This document shows, piece by piece, positions 1-8,556 of a stretch of DNA of 64,000 nt. The notes under the pieces were generated by a model that was not told the origin of the DNA, made no database searches, and saw only the letters and a program-made list of their open reading frames with translations. Source of the stretch: Corynebacterium minutissimum (GTDB taxonomy: Bacteria > Actinomycetota > Actinomycetes > Mycobacteriales > Mycobacteriaceae); assembly GCF_016889765.1 (NCBI RefSeq), contig NZ_CP069533.1:1922001-1986000 (forward strand), given 5' to 3'. Within the stretch, counting starts at the first letter, position 1, and each line of letters opens with the position of its first letter. A program made the position numbers and the translations under genes.

Positions 1-329
1 CGAAGCTATCGCGCGTTATCGAATTGGCCAATCACGCACCGCGGTTGGGCGCTATGGGTGTGAACTGCGTGAGTCCTTCGCAGGCGCTCGCGGTGGTGAA
101 TAGGCTTCGTGCAGGGACAGATAAGCCGCTGCTGGCTTGTCCCAACAGTGGTGAGTCCTGGGATTATGGTGCTCATGACTGGGGGCCGGCTCCTGCCGAG
201 ACGATGAGCCTGCCCGAGGCTGCGGTGGAACTGCGCGCGGCTGGGGTTCGCCTGCTGGGTGGTTGTTGTCGCGTGGGTCCTGCTGGGATTCGGCGGATAC
301 GCGAAGCTCTCTTTGTAGACAGCAAATAG
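1..329 (+). CDS. mmuM: homocysteine S-methyltransferase, C-terminal part (5' end outside window)
   Basis: This open frame enters from the left edge and ends at TAG 327-329. The visible C-terminal ~108 residues contain the three late blocks of the homocysteine S-methyltransferase family: a GVNC block, a CPNSGE block followed by a W-rich stretch, and the zinc-binding GGCCR pair of cysteines close to the end. The Cys of GVNC and the Cys-Cys pair are the expected zinc ligands that activate homocysteine. The family makes methionine from homocysteine using S-methylmethionine or S-adenosylmethionine, in the cytoplasm. The first part of the protein and its promoter are not visible. The family assignment is strong; the exact methyl donor is not shown by this fragment. 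Confidence 0.85.
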   Translation, partial: KLSRVIELANHAPRLGAMGVNCVSPSQALAVVNRLRAGTDKPLLACPNSGESWDYGAHDWGPAPAETMSLPEAAVELRAAGVRLLGGCCRVGPAGIRRIREALFVDSK

Positions 330-373
330 CAAACGCTGAGACAATCCCTCTGTTGTGGGGATACAGTATTCCT

Positions 374-760
374 ATGAAAAAGTTACGCCTTATTGCCGCA
401 AGCGCTGCGTTACTCGTTGCGTCTTTCTCCGTGCCCGCCGCCAACGCTGAGCTAACCCAGACTGAGCGGGACCAATTCCGCACTGATCCCGTCGGGGCGA
501 TTGCTTGGCAGGCAATCAAGGGCTCCTCGGAATACGTGCGCGCCGATGGCAACACCATGATGGCCGCGTCTTTCTTCTCCATGACGAGGCCGGGGCAGGA
601 CATCGGCCTGCCTGCGCTGCAGAACTGCGCTGAGCGTGTGGGCTCGTCCTCCCCGGAGGGCGGTGTGCGCTACGTGGCGGCCGCTCTGTGCGCCACCTTT
701 GACCCGAACGCTCGTGGCGAAGTGCAACGCGGCGACTTTGGCTACGCGCCACTGCGCTAA
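374..760 (+). CDS. small secreted protein of unknown function
   Basis: A 128-residue protein starting at ATG 374. An upstream in-frame extension exists but would bury the signal peptide, so it was rejected. Residues 1-26 form a classical Sec signal peptide: MKKLR, a hydrophobic stretch, then a likely cut after PAANA. The mature part is about 100 residues with two cysteines (near residues 81 and 99) that could form a disulfide, and no transmembrane segment. I do not recognise the family. It sits 58 bp before the gluconate kinase gene, but a hairpin separates them, so co-transcription is uncertain. Likely exported; function unknown. Confidence 0.7.
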   Translation: MKKLRLIAASAALLVASFSVPAANAELTQTERDQFRTDPVGAIAWQAIKGSSEYVRADGNTMMAASFFSMTRPGQDIGLPALQNCAERVGSSSPEGGVRYVAAALCATFDPNARGEVQRGDFGYAPLR

Positions 761-776
761 GCGCGCAGCGTTATAT

Positions 777-797
777 CGCGCTACGTCAGGTAGCGCG
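777..797 (+). other. hairpin upstream of gluconate kinase
   Basis: CGCGCTAC (777-784) and GTAGCGCG (790-797) form a perfect 8-bp stem with a 5-nt loop. It lies just before the AAGGAGG ribosome binding site at 808-814. No run of T follows on the plus strand, so it may be a weak terminator for the secreted-protein gene or a leader structure affecting gntK translation. Confidence 0.45.
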
Positions 798-818
798 CGG
801 CATTCTTAAGGAGGATTG

Positions 819-1310
819 ATGCGCAAGCACGTCGTGGTTATGGGAGTCTCGAGCTGTGGCAAGTCTACGGTCGGGGAGTTGCTAGCACAGCGCACTGGCC
901 TGCCCTTTCGGGATGGGGACGATATGCACCCGGCGGCGAACATCGAGAAAATGGCCTCGGGGCAGGCGCTCAATGACCTCGACCGGCAACCCTGGCTCGA
1001 ATCGATCGGGCGCTTCCTTGCGGAGCACGAGAATGGAGCCATCGTCGGTTGCTCTGCACTCAAGCATTCCTACCGCGAGATCATTCGTGCCGCAGCGCCG
1101 GACACCGTATTTGTGCATCTGCACGGCTCTTATGAGCTGCTCAAGGAGCGCATGAGCCATCGCGTTGGGCACTTCATGCCAGTGTCCTTGCTTGATTCAC
1201 AGTTCGAGACGCTCGAGGATCTGCGGCCAGAGGAAGCAGGGCTGGTGCTGGATGTCAGCGCCGCGCCGGAGGACCTTGCTGCCGCGGCGGCCGAGTACTT
1301 GCGGGCTTAG
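819..1310 (+). CDS. gntK: gluconate kinase
   Basis: A 163-residue protein with the size and layout of bacterial gluconokinases (P-loop kinase, shikimate-kinase-like fold). The Walker A loop GVSSCGKST is at residues 9-17. The GDDMHP block near residue 33 is the family's substrate and magnesium region, and a GCSALKHSYR block near residue 80 is also typical. It phosphorylates D-gluconate to 6-phosphogluconate for the pentose phosphate pathway. ATG 819 is preferred over TTG 816 because AAGGAGG at 808-814 is well spaced. The convergent gene downstream is a GntP gluconate permease, so the pair makes an uptake and activation unit for gluconate. Confidence 0.92.
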   Translation: MRKHVVVMGVSSCGKSTVGELLAQRTGLPFRDGDDMHPAANIEKMASGQALNDLDRQPWLESIGRFLAEHENGAIVGCSALKHSYREIIRAAAPDTVFVHLHGSYELLKERMSHRVGHFMPVSLLDSQFETLEDLRPEEAGLVLDVSAAPEDLAAAAAEYLRA

Positions 1311-1822
1311 CTGGTGCTTCCTGACTTAAGTCATGGGTGGATGAGCAACGCCACTCTTGACACTGCTACTTGGTGTTGTTCGGCGGTGGGGTGGGATTGT
1401 TCAGCGCACTAAAATGGCCTAAGTCTGAAGGGCGTCCTGCAGAAGGCATCTGGCAAAAGGCATCTTTGGGTCTAAAAACGCCATCTGCAATAAGTAAATG
1501 GCGTTTTCAGCCGTGAAAACGCCTTATGACTGGTGCCTTTTGTCAGACGCCTCCAGCATGCCAATGAAGGCACGCAAACGTTGCACGTTGCGAGGGGCGC
1601 GAAGAAGGCATTCCGTTTCGCGAAGGCAGATACGTGCAGTGCACTTCGGAAACGGCCGTTGTGACCCGGCTTAGGCCGTTGGAGGGTGAGCAACGTCTCT
1701 CTCGACGCTGCTACCTGGTGGTTTTCGGCGGTGGGGTGGGATTGTTCCGCACTAAAATGGCCAAGTCAGGTTTCCGGGTTGGCTGGTGCTTTCGAGATCC
1801 TGCCGCTGCTCCAGCTGCGGCG
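1311..1822. other. 512-bp convergent intergenic region with repeats and hairpins
   Basis: This region lies between the 3' ends of gntK and gntP. I see no credible gene. It holds two diverged copies of a ~90-bp direct repeat (about 1336-1426 and 1681-1767) sharing blocks such as GAGCAACG, CGGCGGTGGGGTGGGATTG and CACTAAAATGGCC. Between them is a set of overlapping inverted repeats (1452-1544). Confidence 0.7.
1452..1544. repeat. nested and mutually exclusive inverted repeats
   Basis: Three inverted repeats overlap here. AAAACGCCAT 1475-1484 pairs with ATGGCGTTTT 1498-1507. GCGTTTTCA 1501-1509 pairs with TGAAAACGC 1514-1522. An outer pair (1452-1462 with 1534-1544) matches 10 of 11. The segment near 1501-1507 can join only one of the two inner stems at a time. 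They could be bidirectional terminators for the two convergent gluconate genes. Confidence 0.6.
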
Positions 1823-3226
1823 CTAGAGCAGCGCGGCGGCGCCGTAGAAGATAAGGACAATGCCGAAGCCGATTGAGGAAATCAGCGCTTGGTTTACCGT
1901 CCAGGTCCGCAGCGTGGTCGATACGTCCATGCCCATGAGCCGGCCGACGAGCCAGAAGCCCGAGTCATTGACGTGGCTGCCAAAGACGGAGCCGGCCGCG
2001 GTAGCAAGCGTGATGAGGACCAGCTGAATTTCATTGAAACCGCCGGCCTCAACGGCGGGCACCATCAGTGCGGCGGCCGTGGTGAGAGCAACGGTGGCTG
2101 AACCTTGCGCCAGGCGCAGGGCTACAGCGATGAGGTAGCAGGCCAGGATGACCGGGATGCCGAGACCGGACATGGAATCTGCCAAAGCATCACCGATACC
2201 GCTTGTGCGCAGCACACCGCCGAACATGCCGCCGGCACCGGTGATGAGGATGACAGAACAAATGGGGCCGAGGGAAGACTCCACAGTCTTTTCAATTGCG
2301 CTCTTGCCTTCGCCGCGGCGCAGACCCAGCACGGCCATCGCCACCAGAGTGGTAATCAGCAAAGCGATCGGAGTCTGTCCCAAGAAGATGAAGAAGCGTA
2401 CCCACGTGGCAGAAGGATCGACAACCCCAGCCGTGCCCAGTGTGGTCAACCCGGTATTGCCAAAGATAAGCACCATCGGGATGAGCAGAACCCCGATAAC
2501 CGAGGCAGGGGAGGCCGGGCGATCCGGCAGCTCGGCGTCGCTGACGAGCGCACCGGTTACGGCTTCTTCCAGACGGAACGGGTACTTCTTTCCCAGGTGA
2601 AGTCCGAAGCGGTAGCCGGAGAGATACCACGTGGGCAGTGCAACGAGGAGACCGAAGATGAGGATCAGGCCGATGTCCGCGCTGAAGAACTCACCGGCGG
2701 CGACAGGTCCCGGGTGCGGTGGCACGAAGACGTGCATGACGGAAAACGCGCCGGCGGCGGGGATACCGTAGGCCAGGACTGGGCCATCCAAGCGCCTGGC
2801 GACGGCAAAGATGACCGGCAGCATCACCATGAGTCCCGCATCGAAGAAGATGGGGAAGCCCATGATGAGCGAGGCTACGCCCAGTGCTAGGGGTGCTTTG
2901 TTTTCGCCGAAGAGTTTTACGAGGGCGTCGGCAAGCGTTTTGGCGCCGCCGGAAGTCTCCGCCAAGCGTCCGATCATGGCGCCCAAGCCCACCAGCAAGG
3001 CCACGGAACCCAAGGTCGAACCGAAGCCACTCGTCATGGTCGGAACCACGCCATCCAGCGGGATGCCAGCGGCGAGGGCAGTCAGCGCGGAGACAGTGAC
3101 GAGGGTGACGAAGGCGTGCACCTTGAAGTGGATGACGAGGACGAGGATGACGGCGATGGCCGCCACCGCAATTCCCAACAGTGGTCCGGTGCCCAATGTG
3201 GGCTCCCAAGTATCCATAACATTCAT
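1823..3226 (-). CDS. gntP: GntP-family gluconate:H+ symporter
   Basis: A ~467-residue polytopic membrane protein with at least 12 hydrophobic segments. It carries the gluconate permease family blocks: an LVGLGAMIGRLAETSGGA-type region near residue 80, MGFPIFFDAGLMVMLPV near residue 125, VFVPPHPGPVAA near residue 170, and a C-terminal GSVFGSHVNDSGFW block. The family imports gluconate and related sugar acids with protons. GTG 3232, ATG 3226 and ATG 3217 are all possible starts; none has a good Shine-Dalgarno, and 3226 is a compromise. Together with gntK it gives gluconate catabolism. Confidence 0.92.
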   Translation of the reverse strand: MNVMDTWEPTLGTGPLLGIAVAAIAVILVLVIHFKVHAFVTLVTVSALTALAAGIPLDGVVPTMTSGFGSTLGSVALLVGLGAMIGRLAETSGGAKTLADALVKLFGENKAPLALGVASLIMGFPIFFDAGLMVMLPVIFAVARRLDGPVLAYGIPAAGAFSVMHVFVPPHPGPVAAGEFFSADIGLILIFGLLVALPTWYLSGYRFGLHLGKKYPFRLEEAVTGALVSDAELPDRPASPASVIGVLLIPMVLIFGNTGLTTLGTAGVVDPSATWVRFFIFLGQTPIALLITTLVAMAVLGLRRGEGKSAIEKTVESSLGPICSVILITGAGGMFGGVLRTSGIGDALADSMSGLGIPVILACYLIAVALRLAQGSATVALTTAAALMVPAVEAGGFNEIQLVLITLATAAGSVFGSHVNDSGFWLVGRLMGMDVSTTLRTWTVNQALISSIGFGIVLIFYGAAALL

Positions 3227-3336
3227 AAGCACTGACTTTAGTTCGACAGTGTGCGGTGTTCTAGAAGTTCACTGGTGGGGAACCTCACGAAAGAAGGGGG
3301 TGAAGAGGGGGTGTGTCGGCAAACTCAGCGGACGCG

Positions 3337-4494
3337 TTACTCCACCCCGAGTACTGGGCCCACCGTGGCCCAACTGATGGCCAGTTCACGGCGGAATAGG
3401 CCCCACGTGTGTCGCCCTGCCGGAAGCTCGTAGTAGTCAAGGTCAACGCCGGCGGCGGTGGCTTGCTTGGCGTAATGGGCACTGCACCAATAGTCCAACC
3501 TTTCATTAAGGCCCAGCGCGGGTAAAGGTGAGTCCTCAATGTCGACGTCAAAGTCTGCCGGGGCACCGCGAGAGACGATAGCAAAGGTCTTCCGTCCCTT
3601 TTGTTGATCGAGGTTGAGAACCGGTGAGTGCTGTGCCCACGCCGGATCCCATGGCGCGCCGAAGGAGCGTGCCGGGTCTGTGCCGTAATACGCCGCACTG
3701 ACCCACGCAAATCCCTGCGCGAGAACACCCGTGGTCGAGGGGCAGCCGGAAAAGGAACCAGCTACTTTGAACCGCGGATCAAAGGTGGCCAGTTCCAATG
3801 CCGGGCCACCAGAGTTGCTGAGGCCGGCGATGCCGTCACGGCCAGTGCCATGAAACTCAGCGTCGATGAGCTGGGGGAGCTCCTTGGTCAGGTAGGTGGC
3901 CCACTTGTATTTTCCGTGGGTGTCGTGAGGCTGAGCCCAATCCGACATCATCGAGCCATAAGCACCGCGTGGCGATACGACGTTTACGTGCTTGTCGCGG
4001 AAGAACTCGGACGCGCCGCCGCCATCCCACCACAGTGCGTCCTCACCGCCGCCCGCGCCACCGAGCAGGTAATAGGTCGGGCGGGGCTGTGTATTCTCCA
4101 CTCCTCCCGGCGGGAGAATGATGTCATTGGTGATGACACGGTCCATAGCAGGCGAATAGGCCTTGAACTCCCACACGTTGTCTTGGATGTGCCTCAGCTC
4201 GCGCAGCTGTGCTGGTGCTGTGGTCGCTGGCGGGCGAGTCGCTTCTGGTGGTACGACGGGAAGCTTTAGTTGCTGGAGCACGTGGCCCCAGGCGGCGAAG
4301 ACGTTCTCGCTGAAGAGTACTGGTGCTAAAGGACCCAGCGCGATGGGATCGAATGCAGAGGCGTACTGATCAATATTGGTGAGAGCGCTGCTCATCGTGT
4401 CTGGCGCCTGCGCCTGTGCCGGCTGCACGTGGGTAGGGGAGAAGATCAGCCCCACCGAGAGAAGGCCCGCAAGTGCGGAACGAGAGAAATGCAT
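3337..4494 (-). CDS. exported mycolyltransferase-like (antigen 85 / esterase D fold) protein
   Basis: A 385-residue precursor. Residues 1-30 are a Sec signal peptide ending in AQAQA. The mature protein has the alpha/beta-hydrolase fold of corynomycolyltransferases. An LLGGAGGG oxyanion-type loop is near residue 145 and a WWDGGG block near residue 155. The nucleophile is probably Ser226 in GLSNSGG, and the late histidine is in GRHTW (His362). Members transfer mycolic acids onto trehalose or arabinogalactan in the outer envelope; others are simple esterases. The protein has no membrane anchor, so it is probably secreted or loosely bound. It is transcribed alone; the next upstream gene has its own terminator. 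Confidence 0.75.
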   Translation of the reverse strand: MHFSRSALAGLLSVGLIFSPTHVQPAQAQAPDTMSSALTNIDQYASAFDPIALGPLAPVLFSENVFAAWGHVLQQLKLPVVPPEATRPPATTAPAQLRELRHIQDNVWEFKAYSPAMDRVITNDIILPPGGVENTQPRPTYYLLGGAGGGEDALWWDGGGASEFFRDKHVNVVSPRGAYGSMMSDWAQPHDTHGKYKWATYLTKELPQLIDAEFHGTGRDGIAGLSNSGGPALELATFDPRFKVAGSFSGCPSTTGVLAQGFAWVSAAYYGTDPARSFGAPWDPAWAQHSPVLNLDQQKGRKTFAIVSRGAPADFDVDIEDSPLPALGLNERLDYWCSAHYAKQATAAGVDLDYYELPAGRHTWGLFRRELAISWATVGPVLGVE

Positions 4495-4642
4495 TTGTTC
4501 ACAATAGCCAACTAGGGGTGCGCAGCGTAAATGGCCTGTGTGCTGCCGCTCGTTGGCGCGAAGGTCGTGTGGTGTTAGTAAAAAAGGGAAGGGCCCGCTA
4601 CAGAGAAGTAATAGAGGAGCCCGGAGTGTTTAGACAGAAAGA

Positions 4643-4669
4643 AAACCCCGACCTTGTCGGTCGGGGTTT
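4643..4669 (-). terminator. Rho-independent terminator of the secreted protein gene at 4752-6134
   Basis: AAACCCCGACC (4643-4653) and GGTCGGGGTTT (4659-4669) form a perfect 11-bp stem with a 5-nt loop. Read on the minus strand it is followed by a short T run. It lies about 85 bp past the stop codon of the 460-residue secreted protein. Confidence 0.8.
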
Positions 4670-4751
4670 ACTCACTCTCTCATTACCGGACTAAGCGCCG
4701 GCGGGCTGCACTCTCTCTGCTGCAAGGGGGCGGCGAGGAGGGGACTGTTAC

Positions 4752-6134
4752 TTAGAACAGGCCCTCAGCCTTCTTGCCGGTGTCCTTTACGGTGATCTCG
4801 CGGGAGTCAACGTTCTGGTCGTTGTCGCTGGAGTCGTCACCCTTCAGGCGGGAAATCTGAGTGACCTCGATGTAGTTCTTGATGCGGCCTTCCTTGGTGT
4901 TGCCATCGCCGAAGTCCAGGTTGGCAACGCGAGCGGAATCACCAGCGTTAATCGGGTTGGCCAGGGTGACCTCGAAGGAGCGGGTGGAGGTCTTCTCGTT
5001 GAAGCCCAGGTCACGGATGTGAGCACCGTTGGAGGAACGCGGGGTGATGAGGCGGTCAACGCCCTTCGGGCCCTCAGCGGTCTTCACGTCAACGCGGTAC
5101 TGAACAGCCGGGAAGTCGCCGTAGTAGCGCTCGGTACCGACGTTCTCCAGGCGGAGAGCAACGGTGCCGGCGAAACCAGCGTGCTTTGCGCCAGAGGTGG
5201 TCAGAACCGGCTTGAGATCGAGCTTCTTCTGAGCCTCGGTAGCCTCGCCCTTGTCAACCTTGTCCTGAAGCTTCTTGTCAGCTTCCTCTTCCTTCTTGCC
5301 CTCGGCCTCGGAGACAACCTTCTCCTCCGGAGCAACCTCGTTGTCCTTCAGAACCTCAGCGTCAGTCTCCGGGGACTTCTCCTCCTCAACAACCTTCGGG
5401 TCGTTGACGTCGGTGGTGTTCTGAGCGTTCTTGTTCGGAGCGTAGGAGTCAGCGATGTCGTCGTAGAGCTTGACGCGAACTTCGTTCTTCATCGGCTGCA
5501 TGGCGGACCAGAAGGTCGGGGTGGACCAGGTGCCGTTCGGCTTGCAGTACTGCTGGGTACCGGTCATGTTCAGAACGCGGAAGCCGTAGGTAGCCTCACC
5601 GGTGTGGTTCGGCGGAACGTCGTACGGGCCGATGGACTGGCCAGCCTCCCAGGACAGGGAGTAGGAAGCGGAAGCGCCGAGCTTGGTGGCAATCTGGTGG
5701 GAGACGCCGAAGGAGCCCTCAGCGCCCTTGCCGGAGCCCTTGCCGCCCATGTTCATGGAGGTGGTCTCGGTACGGTCACCGTTGACGGACAGGGTGATGG
5801 ACTGGGACTTGGACAGGTCCTGCTGCAGCGGGATGTCCTTCTTGGTCTGGTTGGTGGTGGAGATGGTGCCAGCCGGCATGAAGGTGTCGGTCACCTTGTA
5901 GACCACGGTGCGGTGGTCCTCCCACGGGTTACATACCGGACGCGGGTTGAGGACGTTGGCCTTCATGTGGTCGGAACCGTGGGAAGTGTGAACGATCGGA
6001 AGCTTGGCGTTGACGGCCGGGGTCTCCGGGTAGGACTCGGTGTGGGTTGCTGCGGATGCAGCCGGTGCGATGAGGGCGGTGCCTGCAATCGCAAGGCTGG
6101 CAACGAGGCCAGCGGTACGACGACGCATGGTCAT
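4752..6134 (-). CDS. secreted protein with a possible beta-pore-former (MTX2/aerolysin-like) region
   Basis: A 460-residue precursor starting at ATG 6134 after an AGGAGA site. Residues 1-29 are a signal peptide (RRR, hydrophobic core, PAASAA). Residues ~70-215 contain alternating Ser/Thr-rich strands (around QSITLSVNGDRTETTS), a Gly/Ser-rich turn, and a YDVPPNHTGEATYGFRV block. This recalls the insertion strands and VPP strand of ETX/MTX2-type pore-formers. Residues ~240-325 are an acidic Glu/Lys-rich, probably helical linker. Residues ~325-460 form a beta-rich C-terminal domain. Two Cys (in RPVCNPW and QQYCKPN) may pair. The pore-former reading is a pattern impression only; the sure part is that the protein is exported. 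Confidence 0.6.
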   Translation of the reverse strand: MTMRRRTAGLVASLAIAGTALIAPAASAATHTESYPETPAVNAKLPIVHTSHGSDHMKANVLNPRPVCNPWEDHRTVVYKVTDTFMPAGTISTTNQTKKDIPLQQDLSKSQSITLSVNGDRTETTSMNMGGKGSGKGAEGSFGVSHQIATKLGASASYSLSWEAGQSIGPYDVPPNHTGEATYGFRVLNMTGTQQYCKPNGTWSTPTFWSAMQPMKNEVRVKLYDDIADSYAPNKNAQNTTDVNDPKVVEEEKSPETDAEVLKDNEVAPEEKVVSEAEGKKEEEADKKLQDKVDKGEATEAQKKLDLKPVLTTSGAKHAGFAGTVALRLENVGTERYYGDFPAVQYRVDVKTAEGPKGVDRLITPRSSNGAHIRDLGFNEKTSTRSFEVTLANPINAGDSARVANLDFGDGNTKEGRIKNYIEVTQISRLKGDDSSDNDQNVDSREITVKDTGKKAEGLF

Positions 6135-6553
6135 GATTGTTCTCCTGAATGAAAATGCTTGAAAATGTTTGGGGCAATGTGGTGACGCACTTCGGTTTCG
6201 CTGTGCTGCGCTGTATCGCTCAGTGCGTGACGTGAAGCCACTCTAAGAGAGCTTTCAGGATCCCGCATCCTGAGGATTGTTAATATTTTTGGGATGCAAA
6301 GCACATTTCGATAGGGTGACACGCAGGTAAACAATTGGCTAAGAAAATTGCGTTTACCTCGTCCTTGGCATCTAGACCGTATTCTGGGAAAACGTCTTCT
6401 TGACCGTTTGGGCATCAACTAAAGGATGACCTAATCCGGGGGTGAAATGTGTTCAAAAAGAGAGGCTGGGAAGTTACTTTTCGAGTCGCAAGGTGCAAGC
6501 AAAATTGCAGAAATTGACGTGCTCGACTTAAAACATGCTGAAGTTAACGACGT
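6135..6553. other. intergenic region with 5' leader hairpin and promoter of the secreted protein
   Basis: No gene seen. TCAGGAT 6255-6261 and ATCCTGA 6267-6273 form a perfect 7-bp hairpin that would sit in the leader of the minus-strand secreted-protein gene. AT-rich sequence at 6278-6295 could hold its -10 element. The rest, up to the CDF-type gene's 3' end, shows nothing clear. Confidence 0.5.
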
Positions 6554-7168
6554 CTAGTCCTCTTCGATTTCTGGATCCTCTGCGCGCGCCTGCTCGAAAA
6601 CCTCAGCTGCCGCGCGCAGGTTGATAGCGCCAATCAGAATTCCCACCACGATGTCCGGCCAGGGACTTGCCCACACCATCATGAGAAGACCCGCGCCAAT
6701 AATGAGGATGTTGGCGGCCACGTCATTGCGGGCCGCTAGCCACGCGCCGCGCGTCAGGGCGCTTCCATGGCGTAGCTGAATGAGTAGTACTGCGCATACG
6801 AGGTTGATGACCATGGCCACGAGGGCGGTGCCAGACAGAGCAAGTGGCTCGGGAATAGCTCCGTTGATGATTTTCCATATCGCCATGCCAAATGACGCCA
6901 GCGCAGGAATCAAAATCAGCCCTGCAAGGCCGTAGCTCGCTTTCCGACGCCCCGCCGCCGACCACCTCAGTGCCGCGAGTACCAGCGCGTTGATGAGGAA
7001 GTCCTCGAGAAAATCGGCTGCATCAGCAAACAGTGATGCCGAGCCGATGATGCAGCCGACGATGAACTCGCCAAAGAAACCAATGAGGTTCAGGGCTGCA
7101 ACCCACGCAACGATGCGACGAGCGCGTTGGTTCAAGGACGAAGATGAGAGCTCTTGAGGCATAACCAT
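6554..7168 (-). CDS. cation efflux (CDF-like) membrane protein
   Basis: A 204-residue protein with about six hydrophobic segments, the size of the CDF transmembrane domain without a long cytoplasmic tail. The second segment carries SLFADAADFLEDF, matching the CDF pattern ADAxHxxxD but with Asp in place of His. The fifth carries AARNDVAAN, matching the other metal-site helix with Asn-Asp. These sites would bind a divalent metal in the membrane. The C-terminus is acidic (EDPEIEED). ATG 7168 and ATG 7162 are both possible starts. It lies 44 bp downstream of the MFS gene on the same strand. Metal and direction of transport are unknown. Confidence 0.7.
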   Translation of the reverse strand: MVMPQELSSSSLNQRARRIVAWVAALNLIGFFGEFIVGCIIGSASLFADAADFLEDFLINALVLAALRWSAAGRRKASYGLAGLILIPALASFGMAIWKIINGAIPEPLALSGTALVAMVINLVCAVLLIQLRHGSALTRGAWLAARNDVAANILIIGAGLLMMVWASPWPDIVVGILIGAINLRAAAEVFEQARAEDPEIEED

Positions 7169-7212
7169 CGATCTTACTTGGGCGGGCCTCGCCGGCCCAC
7201 ATCGGGCTTGGC

Positions 7213-8412
7213 TTAGTCCTTGATGACGACATCGTCGTGGCGACGGTGCTTCTCGCCAGCGAAGCCGCCGAATGCAGTGATCAGTGCTACTGCCGCAAGG
7301 ATGATGATGCCGGGAATTGAGCTCGGGGTGTCGTTAGACGCATTCATAGCTGTGGCCAGGAAGGGAAGGAGTCCCGAAACTGCGGAGGCGATGTTCGCAG
7401 AGATGGCCACGCCGGAGTAGCGGACGTTGGCTGGGAAAACCTCGGAAAGAAGGACACCCGATACCGAATACGTAATTGTGACGAGGGAGAGGCCAATGCA
7501 CACCGCAGCGAGAAGCGTTGCATTGACGACAGTTTGGCGTTCGAAGCCGAGGGCCGTTGTGGCGTACGACAAGACGTAGGTGCTCATGACAAAGAAGCCG
7601 CCGATGCCCAGGAAAGCCGCTGCAGAGGCTAGACACAGCTGGGGGAAATGCTCGGTGAAAAGTTCCTTGAGAGAACCTTTCTGGGCGTCTTCATCGGCTT
7701 CTGCCTCTTCCTCAAGAGCTTTGTACACCGGGGACTCTTCAGCTTTGTTACGAATCCACAGTGCGATAGCAAGAAATGGGAAAGCGATGAGGAAAGGAAT
7801 CCTCCATCCCCAGGAGCTGACAGCATCGTCGTTGAGCATGAGGACGAGGGCGAAAGCGCCGGAGGACATCAGGGTGCCGGCGGGGGAGCCGATCTGGACA
7901 AATGCGGCATAGCGACCGCGCTTTTCGGCCGGTGCATGTTCGATGGCCATGGTGGTGGCGCCACCCCATTCGCCGCCGACGGCGATTCCCTGAAGTAGGC
8001 GCAGAATGACGAGCGCTATGGGTGCCCATATGCCGATTGAGCCGTATGTTGGAAGAAGCCCAATGACTCCGGTTGCCACACCAATAACCACGATGGAGAT
8101 GATGAGCGCTGGTCGGCGGCCCATTTTGTCACCAATTTGGCCGAAAATAATCGCGCCGAGCGGCCGGGTTAGAAAGCCAACTCCAAATGTGGCTAGGGAG
8201 GCGAGGGTTGCACCCGTTCCTGACATGCCGGAGAAAAAGAGCTCGTTAAATACGAGAGCCGCGGCAGTGCCGAAGAGGAAGAAGTCGTACCACTCCAGCG
8301 CCGTTCCGACGAAGGCGGAACTGGCAATCCGGAAGACATCTTTGGATTCAACGTGAATTTCCTCGGCACTGGGCGGTGCTGAGGCTGCTGGGGGTTGCTG
8401 AGTTGTGGTCAT
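7213..8412 (-). CDS. MHS-type MFS transporter, probably with an internal in-frame deletion
   Basis: A 399-residue protein starting at ATG 8412 after AAGGAG. The N-terminal half is a typical metabolite:H+ symporter: GTALEWYDFFLFG near residue 35, then FGQIGDKMGRRPAL, LQGIAVGGEWGGA, and EKRGRYAAFVQIGSPAG. In the C-terminal half, the run after NATLLAAVCIGLSLVT joins directly to SGVLLSEVFPANVRYSG. The usual helix 8-10 stretch with the second GRxSDRxGRR loop is missing, about 45-55 residues. The family is normally ~430-450 residues. The frame is open, so either the gene is a non-functional relic or an unusual shortened variant. The substrate is unknown; relatives move shikimate, proline or dicarboxylates. 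Confidence 0.75.
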   Translation of the reverse strand: MTTTQQPPAASAPPSAEEIHVESKDVFRIASSAFVGTALEWYDFFLFGTAAALVFNELFFSGMSGTGATLASLATFGVGFLTRPLGAIIFGQIGDKMGRRPALIISIVVIGVATGVIGLLPTYGSIGIWAPIALVILRLLQGIAVGGEWGGATTMAIEHAPAEKRGRYAAFVQIGSPAGTLMSSGAFALVLMLNDDAVSSWGWRIPFLIAFPFLAIALWIRNKAEESPVYKALEEEAEADEDAQKGSLKELFTEHFPQLCLASAAAFLGIGGFFVMSTYVLSYATTALGFERQTVVNATLLAAVCIGLSLVTITYSVSGVLLSEVFPANVRYSGVAISANIASAVSGLLPFLATAMNASNDTPSSIPGIIILAAVALITAFGGFAGEKHRRHDDVVIKD

Positions 8413-8556
8413 GACGAATGGCTCCTTGTGTGATATGGATGACCGTTCGTGCTGATAGTAGATCTACATCACCTTTAAGCAAAGGGGGTGAGGGCAATTC
8501 TTATGCAGTAGCCCAGGTTTTAGAAGCAGCGATGTGAATCTGCATAGTCTTCTTGA

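Noticed and set aside
5019..6152. A 377-codon plus-strand frame opposite the secreted protein gene.
   Set aside because: Val/Gly/Leu-rich shadow with no start signal; the minus-strand frame has a signal peptide, ribosome site and terminator.
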